A DNA stretch of 33,942 nucleotides from Acidobacteriota bacterium (lineage in GTDB: Bacteria > Acidobacteriota > UBA6911 > JACQTF01). Where the stretch lies: positions 1 through 33,942 of the forward strand of contig JACQTF010000154.1 in assembly GCA_016210925.1 (NCBI GenBank). The letters are read 5' to 3'. Position 1 is the first letter of the stretch, and the number at the start of each line of letters is the position of its first letter. Of the stretch, positions 18,868-29,300 are shown piece by piece. The notes beneath the pieces are model-generated. The model did not search any database. It was not told the origin of the DNA and saw only the letters and a program-made list of their open reading frames with translations. The translations under genes and the position numbers were made by a program.

Positions 18868-18942
18868 CGCAAAATCTAAGATCTAAAATCCGAAGCTCTT
18901 CCGAAATTTTAGGTTCTTAGATTCTAGATTTCACGTTTTTGT
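18868..18942. repeat. Heptad-phased inverted repeat
   Basis: gcaaaatctaagatctaaaatccgaagctcttccgaaattttaggttcttagattctagattt. Confidence 0.7.
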
Positions 18943-19199
18943 ATCATAGCGTCCTCGGCGCCACTTTGACAATTACCAAAGCACCTGAAGTCGACGACAC
19001 CTGCAATAAGGACTGGTTCTCTCCGCTGCCACGAGCGCCGCGATTTCTGAATGGGAGCCGTGTCGGTAGCAGCAACGACTTGCGCTGAGTCCCTATCGCG
19101 CTTCAGGCGACGCAGGTCGACGAGCAGGTCTTTCGCCGACTGATATCGTACCTCGCGGTCCTTCTCCAAAGCTTTATTCAGAATCTCCTCGAGTTTCTG
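18924..19199 (-). pseudogene. Fragment of Ser/Thr protein kinase (C-lobe end and juxtamembrane linker)
   Basis: In-frame reading QKLEEILNKALEKDREVRYQSAKDLLVDLRRLKRDRDSAQ, typical of the end of bacterial Ser/Thr kinase domains; no catalytic loop upstream, where the frame hits the mazF-like stop codon. Confidence 0.8.
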
Positions 19200-19202
19200 A
19201 CT

Positions 19203-19535
19203 TCAGTCCGCGAGTTCTAGCGCATGACTGAGTGCACGGTTCAATGCCTCGAGCTTGTCCGGTGACAAAGCACCCACAAAGTGCGTCAATTTCCTTTTGA
19301 ACATCAAAGTCAAAAAGTCACACCGAATGGCACTCTGGTGTGGTAAGCCGTCCTCAACGCCTAGCACGACTTCACTGCGAAGGCCCAGAGTCTCACTGTA
19401 AATGGGTGCACAGATGACTGTCGAAATGTCTTCATTTTCTGCGACAAAGTTGCGAGAGACCACGACGTAAAATCCCGGCTTATGTCCCCGTTCAGGTGCC
19501 TTCTCCCTGATGCGGTAGATCTCGCCGCGTTTCAC
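19203..19535 (-). CDS. MazF/PemK-family toxin
   Basis: MKRGEIYRIREKAPERGHKPGFYVVVSRNFVAENEDISTVICAPIYSE...GLPHQSAIRCDFLTLMFKRKL; 4-bp overlap with the upstream antitoxin gene. Confidence 0.85.
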   Translation of the reverse strand: MKRGEIYRIREKAPERGHKPGFYVVVSRNFVAENEDISTVICAPIYSETLGLRSEVVLGVEDGLPHQSAIRCDFLTLMFKRKLTHFVGALSPDKLEALNRALSHALELAD

Positions 19536-19771
19536 GGCCTGGCTTGCTCCTTCACCAAGGCAGCGGCTTGGCGATTGAGGCGTGAGCGGTGCCGGCGAAA
19601 GATTTTCCGCTCCCGCTCCTCCTCACCCATACGTTCCAGACGAGCTACAAATTCCTGAACCGCCTGTCGGACGACTTCTGACCGGCTTTTCCAAGATGTG
19701 CTTTCCACAGCCACAAGGCGGTCTATGCGCTGAAGCGTCGGTTCGTCAATAGTTATGGCAATAGTCTTCAT
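19532..19771 (-). CDS. Ribbon-helix-helix antitoxin (CopG/MazE-like)
   Basis: Likely start MKTIAITIDEPTLQRIDRLVAVESTSWKSRSEVVRQAVQEFVARLERMGEEERE, shorter than the listed ORF; ATGA overlap with the toxin gene. Confidence 0.85.
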   Translation of the reverse strand: MKTIAITIDEPTLQRIDRLVAVESTSWKSRSEVVRQAVQEFVARLERMGEEERERKIFRRHRSRLNRQAAALVKEQARP

Positions 19772-19838
19772 ATTAGAAATACTAGACCTTCGACACAATG
19801 TTGTCAACCATAGCCCAAACGAATGAAGGGCAAACCAG

Positions 19839-20070
19839 TCATACACGAGCGGGTTTCCCTTGGTTTCCGAAATTTCGGCCTGCGAGGTATTCCGCGTTCC
19901 GCCGGATGTTGGCGCGATCAGCCGAGACGTTTGGAATGGAGAGCGACTCGACGATCTCTGAAATAATCTGTGGCCGGCGCCCGGCCAGATACTCTTCGAT
20001 GCTGGCCCGCAGTTCCGCCGCGGACGCGCTGCTGAGAAAGGTTAGCCAGGTAACAGAAGCGCTGAAGTCG
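19839..20070 (-). pseudogene. N-terminal fragment resembling M20-family peptidase
   Basis: ELRASIEEYLAGRRPQIISEIVESLSIPNVSADRANIRRNAEYLAGRNF resembles M20 dipeptidase N-termini (ExLSIPNVsxDxxNIRRNAEyL), then stops. Confidence 0.55.
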
Positions 20071-20205
20071 GGGTCATCGTGACATCCACCACCATCATCT
20101 TGTTCCCATTGGGGTAAAGGAGCGCGCCCACAGCGGTTCCATCCCACCTTCAGCGGTAAACAGGAAGGCCTTGCCTCCCGGCAGAAAGTCCGGTGGCTTC
20201 GGGGT
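20060..20205 (-). pseudogene. Fragment of TolB/WD40-like propeller
   Basis: Reverse-complement readings PPDFLPGGKAFLFTAEGG and, in a shifted frame, GTAVGALLYPNGNKMMVVDVTMTPT resemble propeller blades of Acidobacteria-type kinases. Confidence 0.45.
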
Positions 20206-20713
20206 CGGGAAACACTGATTCAATCCAGCCCGCCGCGTCAAGATAGCCTAGCTCGTAACCGCCGGACTGCCGCCTGGCGTTTCTCAATGCCTGCGCCTCC
20301 GAACGCGAAACACCGGCAAACTCGTAATTGGGACGGATCTGCACACGGACCCCGCGTTCCTCCAAAGCTCGCCGAATCGCCTCCACCACCATCTGATCGG
20401 AGGCAACCGAGGTCACGAGCAACGCTGTTTCCCCGCGTTCCACTGCACCCAGTCCCGCACCCAGGAAGCCCGTCCTGTTGCGAGCCCACGAACGGGCCGC
20501 CGGCATCAGGTCCTCGACCGACTTCGGTTCCTTCAGGTACGCTGGAAACCGGGGCTCGGTATACTGGGCGGCCTCGAACCTTTGTTCTGCTATCTCCGCG
20601 ATTCCCATCATCAGGCCGAAGCCTCCCATCCAAGCCAAAAGGCGAAAGAATTTACCCCATCCCATCATCACCCACCTCCTCGAAACACCGAGATTTTTCA
20701 AACCGTTCCTCAA
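20150..20713 (-). pseudogene. Truncated M29/NicX-like paralog (N-terminal domain only)
   Basis: AAQYTEPRFPAYLKEPKSVEDLMPAARSWARNRTGFLGAGLGAVERGETALLVTSVASDQMVVEAIRRALEERGVRVQIRP parallels the N-termini of the full-length copies (YPRPRYLKIPKVSSIDQLLPSARHIIAREKGMNVRPGYGIKGSEKVLYVSS). It lacks the C-terminal putative metal-binding region. Confidence 0.7.
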
Positions 20714-20881
20714 ATTCTAGCCACAGTTGCGCGTGTCCAACCCCCGCATCAATCTCAGACGGGCCCTTCATTCGCTCACGTGCCCTTACAAAGATGGCAC
20801 CCTGACGTCTCGCTTCAGCGCTTGACCCATCGACTTGATTGGCGCCTTCCGGTTTAAAAGCCGAGGGCCGAAAGCTTATGC

Positions 20882-22363
20882 CTATTTACCAAAAAGGTGC
20901 GAATAGGCGCCTAGATGATCCTTGCGTATCCACGAAATTGGATCTGGCGCGTAGTCTTTCCAGTAATCGCCAGGTGCATTGATTCCCGGTATGGCGGGTA
21001 TCCAATCTTCCGTCAGGAGCTCGTCGGGCTTGCCATGTTTCGAGGCCGCCTGCCGGACCTCAGGCGCGTCCAAGACCCTTAGGCGGCCCTTGTCCACGAC
21101 CGTAATGGTCTTTCCCTCCCTGGTCTCCACCACGTAAGTGGGAAAGTACATATGAGTGTGGTCATGTCCCGCCAGGACGCCGCGACGGATCGCCCAATCG
21201 TCCAGGGGCCCGGTTGTGCCGAAACCCAAGTGCATGACGCCGGACCTTTTGCGATCGTTGGAGTTGAAGAAATTGTTGCCGACGTAGACGTAGGGCGGTC
21301 GAATCGCCTTGGGATTGGTGCCAATGGATGCTTCCATCCAGTATCCACCGCCCGGCCCTGGCAAGAACGGATACTGGATATCCTTTCGCAAGGAGAGCAA
21401 CTCCCTCCAGAGATCACCGTATTCGCCTCCTCCTTCCATCTTCACGACCTGATGATTTTTTACGGTAATCTTCAGGTGGGGAAAAGCGCCCTTGTGACTG
21501 ATGGTGGCGCCGACGACGCCCTCACCGTCGGACTTGTCTAGGGCGATCATGTAGGGAACGGCCATGATATGGTGGGGAACGAGGGGAACCTCCGATTGCC
21601 CGGGCTTGTACACGTAGCTGACTGCCCCGGGCAGCTTCACGGTCGGGTGGCTGCCTTCCACCACCTGCCAGTAGTCGGGAAACCAGGTGAACTTCAGATC
21701 CGTACCTTCCGGGTCGGTGATCCGAACTTTCCATGCGAGCCGCAGCTGTCCCCAAAGAGCCAGCTCGATGGCCTTCAGCAGCTCCTCCGGGTAGGTATTC
21801 TCAGCGCTAACCAGCAGCTCCGGCGTGGTCATGTCCTGCCGGATACCAAAGTAGTCGACGAGACCTTCGTCCTGAAAGGTCGAGCCGACGACGATGTCGT
21901 ACCCTCCTTCACGAGCCATCCGAATGATCCAGGGTGGCTCGCCGGTACCCTTGACGGGTTTCAGCCGGCGCCTCTGGAGCTCCACCGCGCTCACTCCGCG
22001 CTCGCTCCCTGCCACGTCTCGCGATTGTTGAAAAAACACATCGACCTTGACGCCCTTTTCCTGAAACGCCTTCAGGAACGCTTCCCTGATCAGAGCGTTC
22101 TCTCTTGGGCTGCTAACGTAGAGGACTTTCTCGCTTCCTTTGATGCCGTAGCCCGGCCGAACATTCATTCCCTTCTCGCGCGCAATGATGTGTCGCGCGC
22201 TCGGCAGCAACTGGTCGATGGATGACACCTTGGGAATTTTCAGATACCGCGGGCGGGGATACGCCGGCTGGGAGCCCTGGAAGCTGGACAGGGTGACCCC
22301 GTACAAGCTCAACAACCCCGCTAGGGCGAGAGTGATCGCGAAGATCCGACTGGATTGCTTCAT
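20882..22363 (-). CDS. Exported M29-aminopeptidase/NicX-like family protein, copy A
   Basis: Likely start MKQSSRIF (internal to the 511-aa ORF) with signal peptide; motifs VRITDPEGTDLKFTW, KMEGGGEYGDLWRELL, MEASIGTNPKAIRPP, RKRSGVMHLGFGT, AGHDHTHMYFPTYVVE. Confidence 0.75.
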   Translation of the reverse strand: MKQSSRIFAITLALAGLLSLYGVTLSSFQGSQPAYPRPRYLKIPKVSSIDQLLPSARHIIAREKGMNVRPGYGIKGSEKVLYVSSPRENALIREAFLKAFQEKGVKVDVFFQQSRDVAGSERGVSAVELQRRRLKPVKGTGEPPWIIRMAREGGYDIVVGSTFQDEGLVDYFGIRQDMTTPELLVSAENTYPEELLKAIELALWGQLRLAWKVRITDPEGTDLKFTWFPDYWQVVEGSHPTVKLPGAVSYVYKPGQSEVPLVPHHIMAVPYMIALDKSDGEGVVGATISHKGAFPHLKITVKNHQVVKMEGGGEYGDLWRELLSLRKDIQYPFLPGPGGGYWMEASIGTNPKAIRPPYVYVGNNFFNSNDRKRSGVMHLGFGTTGPLDDWAIRRGVLAGHDHTHMYFPTYVVETREGKTITVVDKGRLRVLDAPEVRQAASKHGKPDELLTEDWIPAIPGINAPGDYWKDYAPDPISWIRKDHLGAYSHLFGK

Positions 22364-22406
22364 GGTTTCCTCCGGTACCGCTGCTTCACGTCTTGTGCGC
22401 ACCGCC

Positions 22407-22457
22407 TCAAAAGACAAGCTTCAGCGCGAACTGAAATCCCGCGGGAGCGAGTTCAAC
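22407..22457 (-). pseudogene. Residual C-terminus of an Oar/TonB-type receptor
   Basis: Reverse complement reads VELAPAGFQFALKLVF*, matching the C-terminal ...QFALKFIF* of the intact receptor at 26359; located just upstream of copy A. Confidence 0.5.
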
Positions 22458-22559
22458 TTGTCCACCGCTGTCTGCATGCACTCCACCGACATTGACCGGC
22501 TGAATGTCTGACCGCGCTTGAGACGCTGTTTTATCCCGAGGATTCCTCGGCCCGGAACG

Positions 22560-23987
22560 TCAGGCCGCGAAGCGTTTCTTGATCCACTCGGCCATTTTGT
22601 CCGCAGCCTCGTCCCGCTGTTTACCGGCCCCACCTTTGGGTCCGGAGGGGCTGTAAGAATGGTCCGCACCGACGATCCAGACGATGGACTTGTCGCTGCT
22701 GCGGGCCACCTCCAGGTTGATCCGTGACCTTTCCATGCCTGGAAAGGACTCATCCGCCGTCCCGCAGATGACGAGCAACGGCAGGGTCAACTGACCGAGG
22801 TTGTGAGGCTGAATCCTGCCGGAATCCGGATCCCAGTCCCACATCCAGTTGTTGGTCCGGAGCGTGGAATACGAACTCAAGAACGCCCGCGGAGTGATCA
22901 GCTGAGGTTCTCGGAAGTGGATCGAGTAGTTCCCCAGATCGGGTCGGAACTGATAACGCCCCGTGGCCCGCACAATCCGATCGCTCGCATCCAGTGACAG
23001 GTCGGTGTAACGCGGATCAGCATGGGCGCGCGTGATCCTCATCCAGTGGCATTCGGTGGCCCGGCGCTCAATGGCCAACTGCTCGCTCAGGGGCCGTTTC
23101 TGAAAGTCGGGCGCCTCTTGCAGTTTCTTGTAGCTTTTCTCCTCGTCAATCAACGCCATCGCCTTGGCGTCCAGGCGCTTCATCCGGGCGAACTGCGCCG
23201 CACGATAACGCTTGATGAAATCTTCGCTGTACTTGCTCGAATCCGGCGGCCGGCGAAATCCGTTCTTCGGGTCGTACATGTCCAGGTCGGGATCGGTGGC
23301 GAACGGGTCGGACTCGTCCACCACCGACGGGTCGAGGCGCTCCCGGAAGATGGTCGAGCGGCCAGGGTGGGACGCCGAGAGAATAACGCCCTCTACCGGG
23401 ATCATCTTGTACTTGTTCAGATCCGGCGGGTCGCCGGCCGGGGTACTCGGAATGCGACCCGGGGGCGAGGTGATGGCCTGGGTGTGGTACATGACCGACA
23501 GCTGTCCCCCGCCACTGTGCCCCAGCAGGATGACGTGGCGCACGCTGTGCTCTTCCTTGAGGTACCGCACGGCGGCGGCCAGGTCCAGCATGAGTTCCTC
23601 ATGGATGTGGTGGGCGTCGTCGCTGGCGTAGCGACCCGCCACCCCCAGTGTCGGGATGCCTCGTTCGGCCAGAGCGATGCACTTCCAATCCCGCGTGCTG
23701 TCCCCGGTGGGGTGCATCGCGATGACCGCCACCCGGAGACTGGAGTCGGGCCGGCGGTACAGGACCCCTCGCGAGCGACCTCTGTCCTCGGCCGTCAAGT
23801 CGACCATCTGGCTGATCAGGCCGCCGGGCCCCTGAGGGGTCTGGGGCGCCGCCCACAGCGTCCCACTCATTCCCGCCGCCACGGCCGCCAGACTGCTTGC
23901 CCGAATGAAATCGCGTCTGCTGTGAGACTTTTCTTCTCTGTCTACCATGGCTTGCCTCCCTTGAGTCTGATGGAGCCGCCCTCCCAC
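22560..23987 (-). CDS. Tat-signal alpha/beta hydrolase
   Basis: KSHSRRDFIRASSLAAVAAGMSG leader; nucleophile elbow VILLGHSGGGQLSVMYH; VICGTADESFPG and GADHSYSP. Confidence 0.82.
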   Translation of the reverse strand: MGGRLHQTQGRQAMVDREEKSHSRRDFIRASSLAAVAAGMSGTLWAAPQTPQGPGGLISQMVDLTAEDRGRSRGVLYRRPDSSLRVAVIAMHPTGDSTRDWKCIALAERGIPTLGVAGRYASDDAHHIHEELMLDLAAAVRYLKEEHSVRHVILLGHSGGGQLSVMYHTQAITSPPGRIPSTPAGDPPDLNKYKMIPVEGVILSASHPGRSTIFRERLDPSVVDESDPFATDPDLDMYDPKNGFRRPPDSSKYSEDFIKRYRAAQFARMKRLDAKAMALIDEEKSYKKLQEAPDFQKRPLSEQLAIERRATECHWMRITRAHADPRYTDLSLDASDRIVRATGRYQFRPDLGNYSIHFREPQLITPRAFLSSYSTLRTNNWMWDWDPDSGRIQPHNLGQLTLPLLVICGTADESFPGMERSRINLEVARSSDKSIVWIVGADHSYSPSGPKGGAGKQRDEAADKMAEWIKKRFAA

Positions 23988-24124
23988 CCAGGGCGTCGCT
24001 CAAAACCCTTCTTCGGCTCAGATCACCAATCGGCGGGCCCACGTCGTTGCTCCCCACGTAGCCTTCGGTACCACTGGGTCGAAGCTTCCAGAGTGGAGGA
24101 AGGCGAGACTGCCTTCGTGCCCAT

Positions 24125-24734
24125 CTACCAGGTGATCTTAAGGCCTAACTGGATCTGCCGGGCGGTCGAGGCGGTGCTCGTAATCCTTCCAGCCCCCCCA
24201 CGCGTGCTCCCCGGCCATCGAACACCTGGGTCGCCGGGGGGCTGAAATTGGTCCGGTTCAACAGGTTGAAAAACTCCGCCCGGAACGAGACGCTTAACGT
24301 CTCGTCGCCGTCGCGTCCTGCGCCGAGCGCTGCTTGGGTATCTTGTTGAATTTCTCCCCCAGCGGCGTCGCCACCTCGTGGCGCAGGCCCGCATTGACTG
24401 TCAGCCGCGGCCCCACACGGATGTCATCTTGGAAAAACGCGGCGAAAAAGTTGTGGCGGTAGTTGCGCAACGGATCGGCAAGTTGCCGCAGCGCAATCTC
24501 AACCCGCGACGCATTCCCCTGCAAGAAATCTGCCAGAGATGCAAAACTCCAGCGGCTGTTTTGTCGGGTATGACCTATCAGATCGTCCCGAATCCACTGT
24601 AACTGGACCCCGGTTTTCACCGAGTGCCGCCCCCTCATGTAATTGGCGTGATAGTAGCGCCCGGTGATCCGGTAATGTGCGAACGGGGCTCGTGGCTGTC
24701 CAGCGGGCGTCATCAATGCATCTGAAGGAAGCAC
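24125..24734 (-). pseudogene. Degraded Oar/TonB-dependent receptor
   Basis: ANYMRGRHSVKTGVQLQWIRDD...FFAAFFQDDIRVGPRLTVNAGLRHEVATPLGEKF, then a jump to ETLSVSFRAEFFNLLNRTNFSPPATQVFDG, a further frameshift, and GRITSTASTARQIQLGLKITW*. N-terminus and most of the barrel are missing. Confidence 0.85.
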
Positions 24735-24824
24735 GCGCGCGACGCCGCCTTGGCAGCTTCGGGGAGGGGGTCGTTCCTCTCACTGACATAGAATGGACTG
24801 GCTTTATAATAATGCGCGCATTCC

Positions 24825-26315
24825 TCAATTGCTGAAAAGGTACGAATAAGCGCGACGGTTCTCCTTGCCAATCCACGAGATCGGATCCATCGCGTAGTCC
24901 TTCCAGTAATCGCCAGGGGCATTGATTCCCGGTATGGCTGGAATAAAATCTTCCTTCAGGAGCTCTTCCGGATTTCCGTGCTTTGCAGCGGCCTGCCGTA
25001 CTTCGGGCGCATCCAGGGCTGTGAGGCGACCCTTCTCTACCACATGGATCACCTTTCCTTCCTTCGTCTCCACCGTGTAGGTAGGGAAATACATGTGGGT
25101 GTGGTCGTGGCCCGCCAGCAACCCGCGGCGGGTTGCCCAGGCATCCAGCGGTCCGGTGGTGCCGAAGCCCAGATGCATCACGCCGGACCTTTTTCGGTCA
25201 TTGGAATCGAAGAACTGGTTGCCTACGTACACGTAGGGTGGCCGAATTGCCTTCGGATTCGTCCCGATAGAGGACTCCATCCAGTAACCGCCGCCGGGGC
25301 CGGGGAGGAAGGGATATTGGATGTCTTTCCGAAGTGCCAGCAACTCCCGCCACGCATCCCCGTATTCCCCCCCTCCTTCCATCTTGACGATCTGATGGTT
25401 TTTCACTGTGATCTTCAGATGTGGAAATGCGCCTTTGTGGCTGATTGTAGCGCCCACAATCCCCTCTCCATCCGACTTGTCCAGAACGATCATATAAGGA
25501 ACACCCATGACATGGTGCGGGACCAGCGGAATCTCCGACTGTCCGGGCTTGTAGACGTAGCTGAAGGCCCCGGGGAGTTTGATGGTCGGGTGGCTGCCTT
25601 CCACCACCTGCCAGTAGTCCGGAAACCAGGTGAACTTCAGGTCCGTTCCCTCGGGGTCCGTGATCCGGACCTTCCACGACACCCGCAATTGCCCCCACAG
25701 CGCCATCTCGATGACCTTCAGGAGCTCTTCCGGGTAGGTGTTTTCCTCGCTGGCCAGCAGTTCTGAGGAGTCCATGTCCTGCCGGATGCCGTAGTAGTTC
25801 AGGATGCCATCATCCATGTACGTCGGGCCGAGGACGACATCGTAGCCTCCCTCCCGGGCCATCCGGAAAATCCAAGGTGGCTCCCCGGTGGTTTTGAAGG
25901 GTTTGAGGCGACGCTTCTGGAGCTCCACGGCAGTGGCTCCGGAATACCCTCCTTCGCCTCCTCCCCCGCCGCCGGACTGCCTAAAAAACACGTCTACCTT
26001 GGCGCCCTTTTCCGCGAAGGCTTTCAGGAACGCCTCCCGGACGATGGGGCTTTCGCTCGGACTACTCACGTAGAGGACCTTTTCACCTCCCTTGATTGCA
26101 TAGCCCGGCCGGACGTTCATGCCTTTCTCCCGCGCGATGATGTATCGCGCGCTGGGCAGGAGCTGCTCTACGGAAGTCACCTTGGAGATTTTCGGGTACC
26201 GTGGTCCCGGATACTCTTGCTTGCTGACCTGTGAGCTGTAGGTGGTGAGGCCGCACAGGGCGGCCAGGATCGCCAGAGCGGCGGTGACGGCTAAGACTCG
26301 AAAAGACGGTTTCAT
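24825..26315 (-). CDS. Exported M29-aminopeptidase/NicX-like family protein, copy B
   Basis: Likely start MKPSFRVLAV with signal peptide; near-identical motif set to copy A (VRITDPEGTDLKFTW, MESSIGTNPKAIRPP, SGVMHLGFGT, AGHDHTHMYFPTYTVE). Confidence 0.75.
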   Translation of the reverse strand: MKPSFRVLAVTAALAILAALCGLTTYSSQVSKQEYPGPRYPKISKVTSVEQLLPSARYIIAREKGMNVRPGYAIKGGEKVLYVSSPSESPIVREAFLKAFAEKGAKVDVFFRQSGGGGGGEGGYSGATAVELQKRRLKPFKTTGEPPWIFRMAREGGYDVVLGPTYMDDGILNYYGIRQDMDSSELLASEENTYPEELLKVIEMALWGQLRVSWKVRITDPEGTDLKFTWFPDYWQVVEGSHPTIKLPGAFSYVYKPGQSEIPLVPHHVMGVPYMIVLDKSDGEGIVGATISHKGAFPHLKITVKNHQIVKMEGGGEYGDAWRELLALRKDIQYPFLPGPGGGYWMESSIGTNPKAIRPPYVYVGNQFFDSNDRKRSGVMHLGFGTTGPLDAWATRRGLLAGHDHTHMYFPTYTVETKEGKVIHVVEKGRLTALDAPEVRQAAAKHGNPEELLKEDFIPAIPGINAPGDYWKDYAMDPISWIGKENRRAYSYLFSN

Positions 26316-26358
26316 GACTGCCTCCGTTGGGGCGGGCCTTCCCATGATATGCCAGCCC

Positions 26359-29300
26359 TCAGAAGATGAATTTCAGCGCGAACTGGATCTGTCGGGAGGT
26401 GGAGGTGGTGCTGGTGATCCTCCCGAAATTTGCAGCGGGGATTCCGCTGGCCGCCCGAAAGATGGTCCGGGCTGGAATGGAGAAGTTCGGGCGGTTGAAC
26501 AGGTTGAAAAACTCAGTCCGAAACTGCAGCTGCTTTCCTTCACTGACCGAGGTATTTTTCACCAGGGAGAGGTCGACAGTAGCCAGTCCGGGGCCGATTA
26601 CCGTGTTCTTGCCCAGGTTCCCATAAAAGCCCGCGGGCGCCAGTTCAAACGCGTTCGGACCCACGTAGAGATCCGGGCCTCCCAAGACGGGATTGTTGGA
26701 GAAGCCCGGCTTCAAGTTGGGCCTCTGGCCCCCTCCTCCACCCCCGCGGGTCCGCTGGCGGGCGCTGTCGAAACCGAGGCCGACTGAGAACGGAGGTCCG
26801 GAACTGAGGGTGAGGATACCGCCCAGTTGCCAGCCTTCCAGGAGCTTCCCGGCGACGCCGCCGGCCGAGCTCAGCAGCCGCCCCCGTGGCCCTATGGGAA
26901 GATCCCAAGTGTAGTTGGTCACGAACGTATGCTCCACGCTGAAAGGTGAAAGCCCCCGGTCTGAGTTTCGGTCGTCGGGGTCCTGCGGTTCACCCGGCCA
27001 GGAGTTGAAGTCCGTCGCGCCCACCGTGTTGGACCCGTCGTCAATCGACTTGGACCAAGTGTAAGAGCTCTGGAATTGAAAGCCTCCCGCCAACCTTCGT
27101 GCCACACTCAGCAGGAGTCCGTTGTACGTGGCGTTGCCGTCCGTGAACTTGAACCGGAGAGCTTCAAAATTTGGATTTCTCCGGGGCAATCCTGCCGCAA
27201 AGAACTTACGCCCGTTCACGATCGTTGGCTCTGCGATGTTGGCCTGGACCTGGCGGATGGAGTGGACCGCCTTGGAGCCCACGTAGCCTAAGCTCACCAC
27301 GGTGCTGGGAAAGATTTCGCGTTGCAGGTTCAGGCTGTAGTGCATCCGATAGGGCTGGCCCGGCAACCAGACAAAGGGTTCCGCCCGTGGGGGCTGGTTG
27401 CTCCGAGTCCCGCCGAACGGGTTAGGAAAGGGCGGGGTTAGGATCTGGCCCTGCCGCACAAAGGGGGGATTATTGGTGACAGGGAACTTGTACACGAAGG
27501 GCAGATGCTGATCGTAAAAGATACCGAAACCCGCCCTGAGTGAAGTCTTTCCCGTGCCAAACGGATCCCACGCCAGACCTACCCGAGGCGCAAAGTTCTT
27601 CAAGCTGGGGTTCCGTCCGAACTGTTCGTCAGTCACCGTGAAGGCCGGATCCACCAAATGGATCAACGCGGACATGGCTCCGCGGGTTTCGATTGGGACC
27701 GTGATGAACTCGTAGCGCAGTCCCAGATTGAGGGTAAGCCGCGGCGTCATCCGAATGTCATCCTGGAGATAAAAGCCGAAGAGGCTCTGCCGGAAATAGC
27801 GCGTGGTAGAGCCCTCTTCAAACTCGAAGTTCCGCGGGATGTTTCTCAGGAAAGTCTCCAGGCTCGCGAAGCCGTACGAGCCCCCGAAGTTGCTGCTGGA
27901 GCGCACGATGTTCGCCTGGATCCTTTTGTAGTTCATACCTACCTTGAGAGAATGGCTTCCTCGGGTGTGGTACAGGTTCTCGGAGAATTCGAACAGGTTG
28001 AAAGGTTGCGACCGGGGGGTCAGGGTCCCCGGACCCAGGGTCCTCAGGCCCGAGACCCCGACCGATCCAAAGCGCGTGTCCGGAATGAACCATAGCGATG
28101 GACTGACGTTCGGAATCGTAAGGTCGTCGGCGCCACTCACCGATCGGTTCAACCCGAAGCGAAACAAGTTCAACGTGCTCTCGGTGAAAATTCGTTTTTC
28201 CTCCAGGGTCACGTACTGGTTTCTGGACTCTTCCACGTAGTTCTCGAATCCCAGGGAGTCCGGCGTGTTGAATGTGGCGTCGTCAAAGGTGTAGCGGGCG
28301 AAGAACGAATCGGAGTCGGAGAAGTTGTGGTCTACTTTCACGACGAAGAAGTGCTCGTCGGTGGGACGGGTGGGAGAGCTGAGGTACTCGGCGGTACCGT
28401 CGACAAACTGCCGTCCATTGGCTCGGGGGAAAAATTCCAGATACGGTCGGACCGCCTGATGGACGCCCACGTTCCTCAACTGTCCCGGGCGGCTGGGGTC
28501 GGGCAGGAACCCGTTTCGGGCATTCTCTCCGGGCACGGTGGCCACGTGGGAAAGACCCAGCCGCTCCCGCAGCGCCTCGTAGCTTCCCAGGAAGAAGGTT
28601 TTGTTCTTGGCGATGGGGCCCGAGGCCATGAATCCATATTGATTCCTCTTGAAGGGAGGAATGGGCTTGTTTAGAGCGTCGAAGAAATTCTTGGCATCCA
28701 GAGCGCTATTTCGGTGAAATTCGAACACGCTCCCGTGGAATTCGTTGGTCCCCGACTTGGTCACGGCATTGATGACGGCACCCGCCGTCCGCCCAAACTC
28801 CGCGCTGTAGCTGCCGGTCAGCACGCGAAACTCCCGCAGGGTCTCCACGCCCAGCATCACTCCCGCCACGCTTCCGGGGGTGCTGTTGATCATGTCGTTG
28901 GTGTCGGTGCCGTCCAGGAGAAATGAGTTTTGTTTGGGCCTGGAGCCCGCGATGGAGAGCTGCAGCCCCCTGCCCTGATTGATGCTCGCCGTCACAGTCG
29001 TGACCACGGCGGTGCCGGGCTGAAGTGCGATGAGCTGCGACAGGCTTCTTCCGTTCAGGGGTAGGTCATGCACCTTCCGCTCGTCCACCAGCCCCGAAAC
29101 CTCGGACGTGGTCACGTCCACCAGGGGTGCTTCGCCTGTGACCACCACTCTTTCGGAGATCTCTCCCAACGACAGGGTGAGGTCGACGACGGCCTGCCGG
29201 CCTACGGTCAACGTGATGCCCTCCCGGACGGCCCTTTTGAAACCCTGCAACTCGGCCTCGATGCGGTAGTTGCCCAGGGCCAGGTTCGAAAAGCGGTACC

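Noticed and set aside
23022-24245. 407-aa plus-strand ORF
   Set aside because: Antisense to the Tat-signal alpha/beta hydrolase and receptor relic; no motif support.
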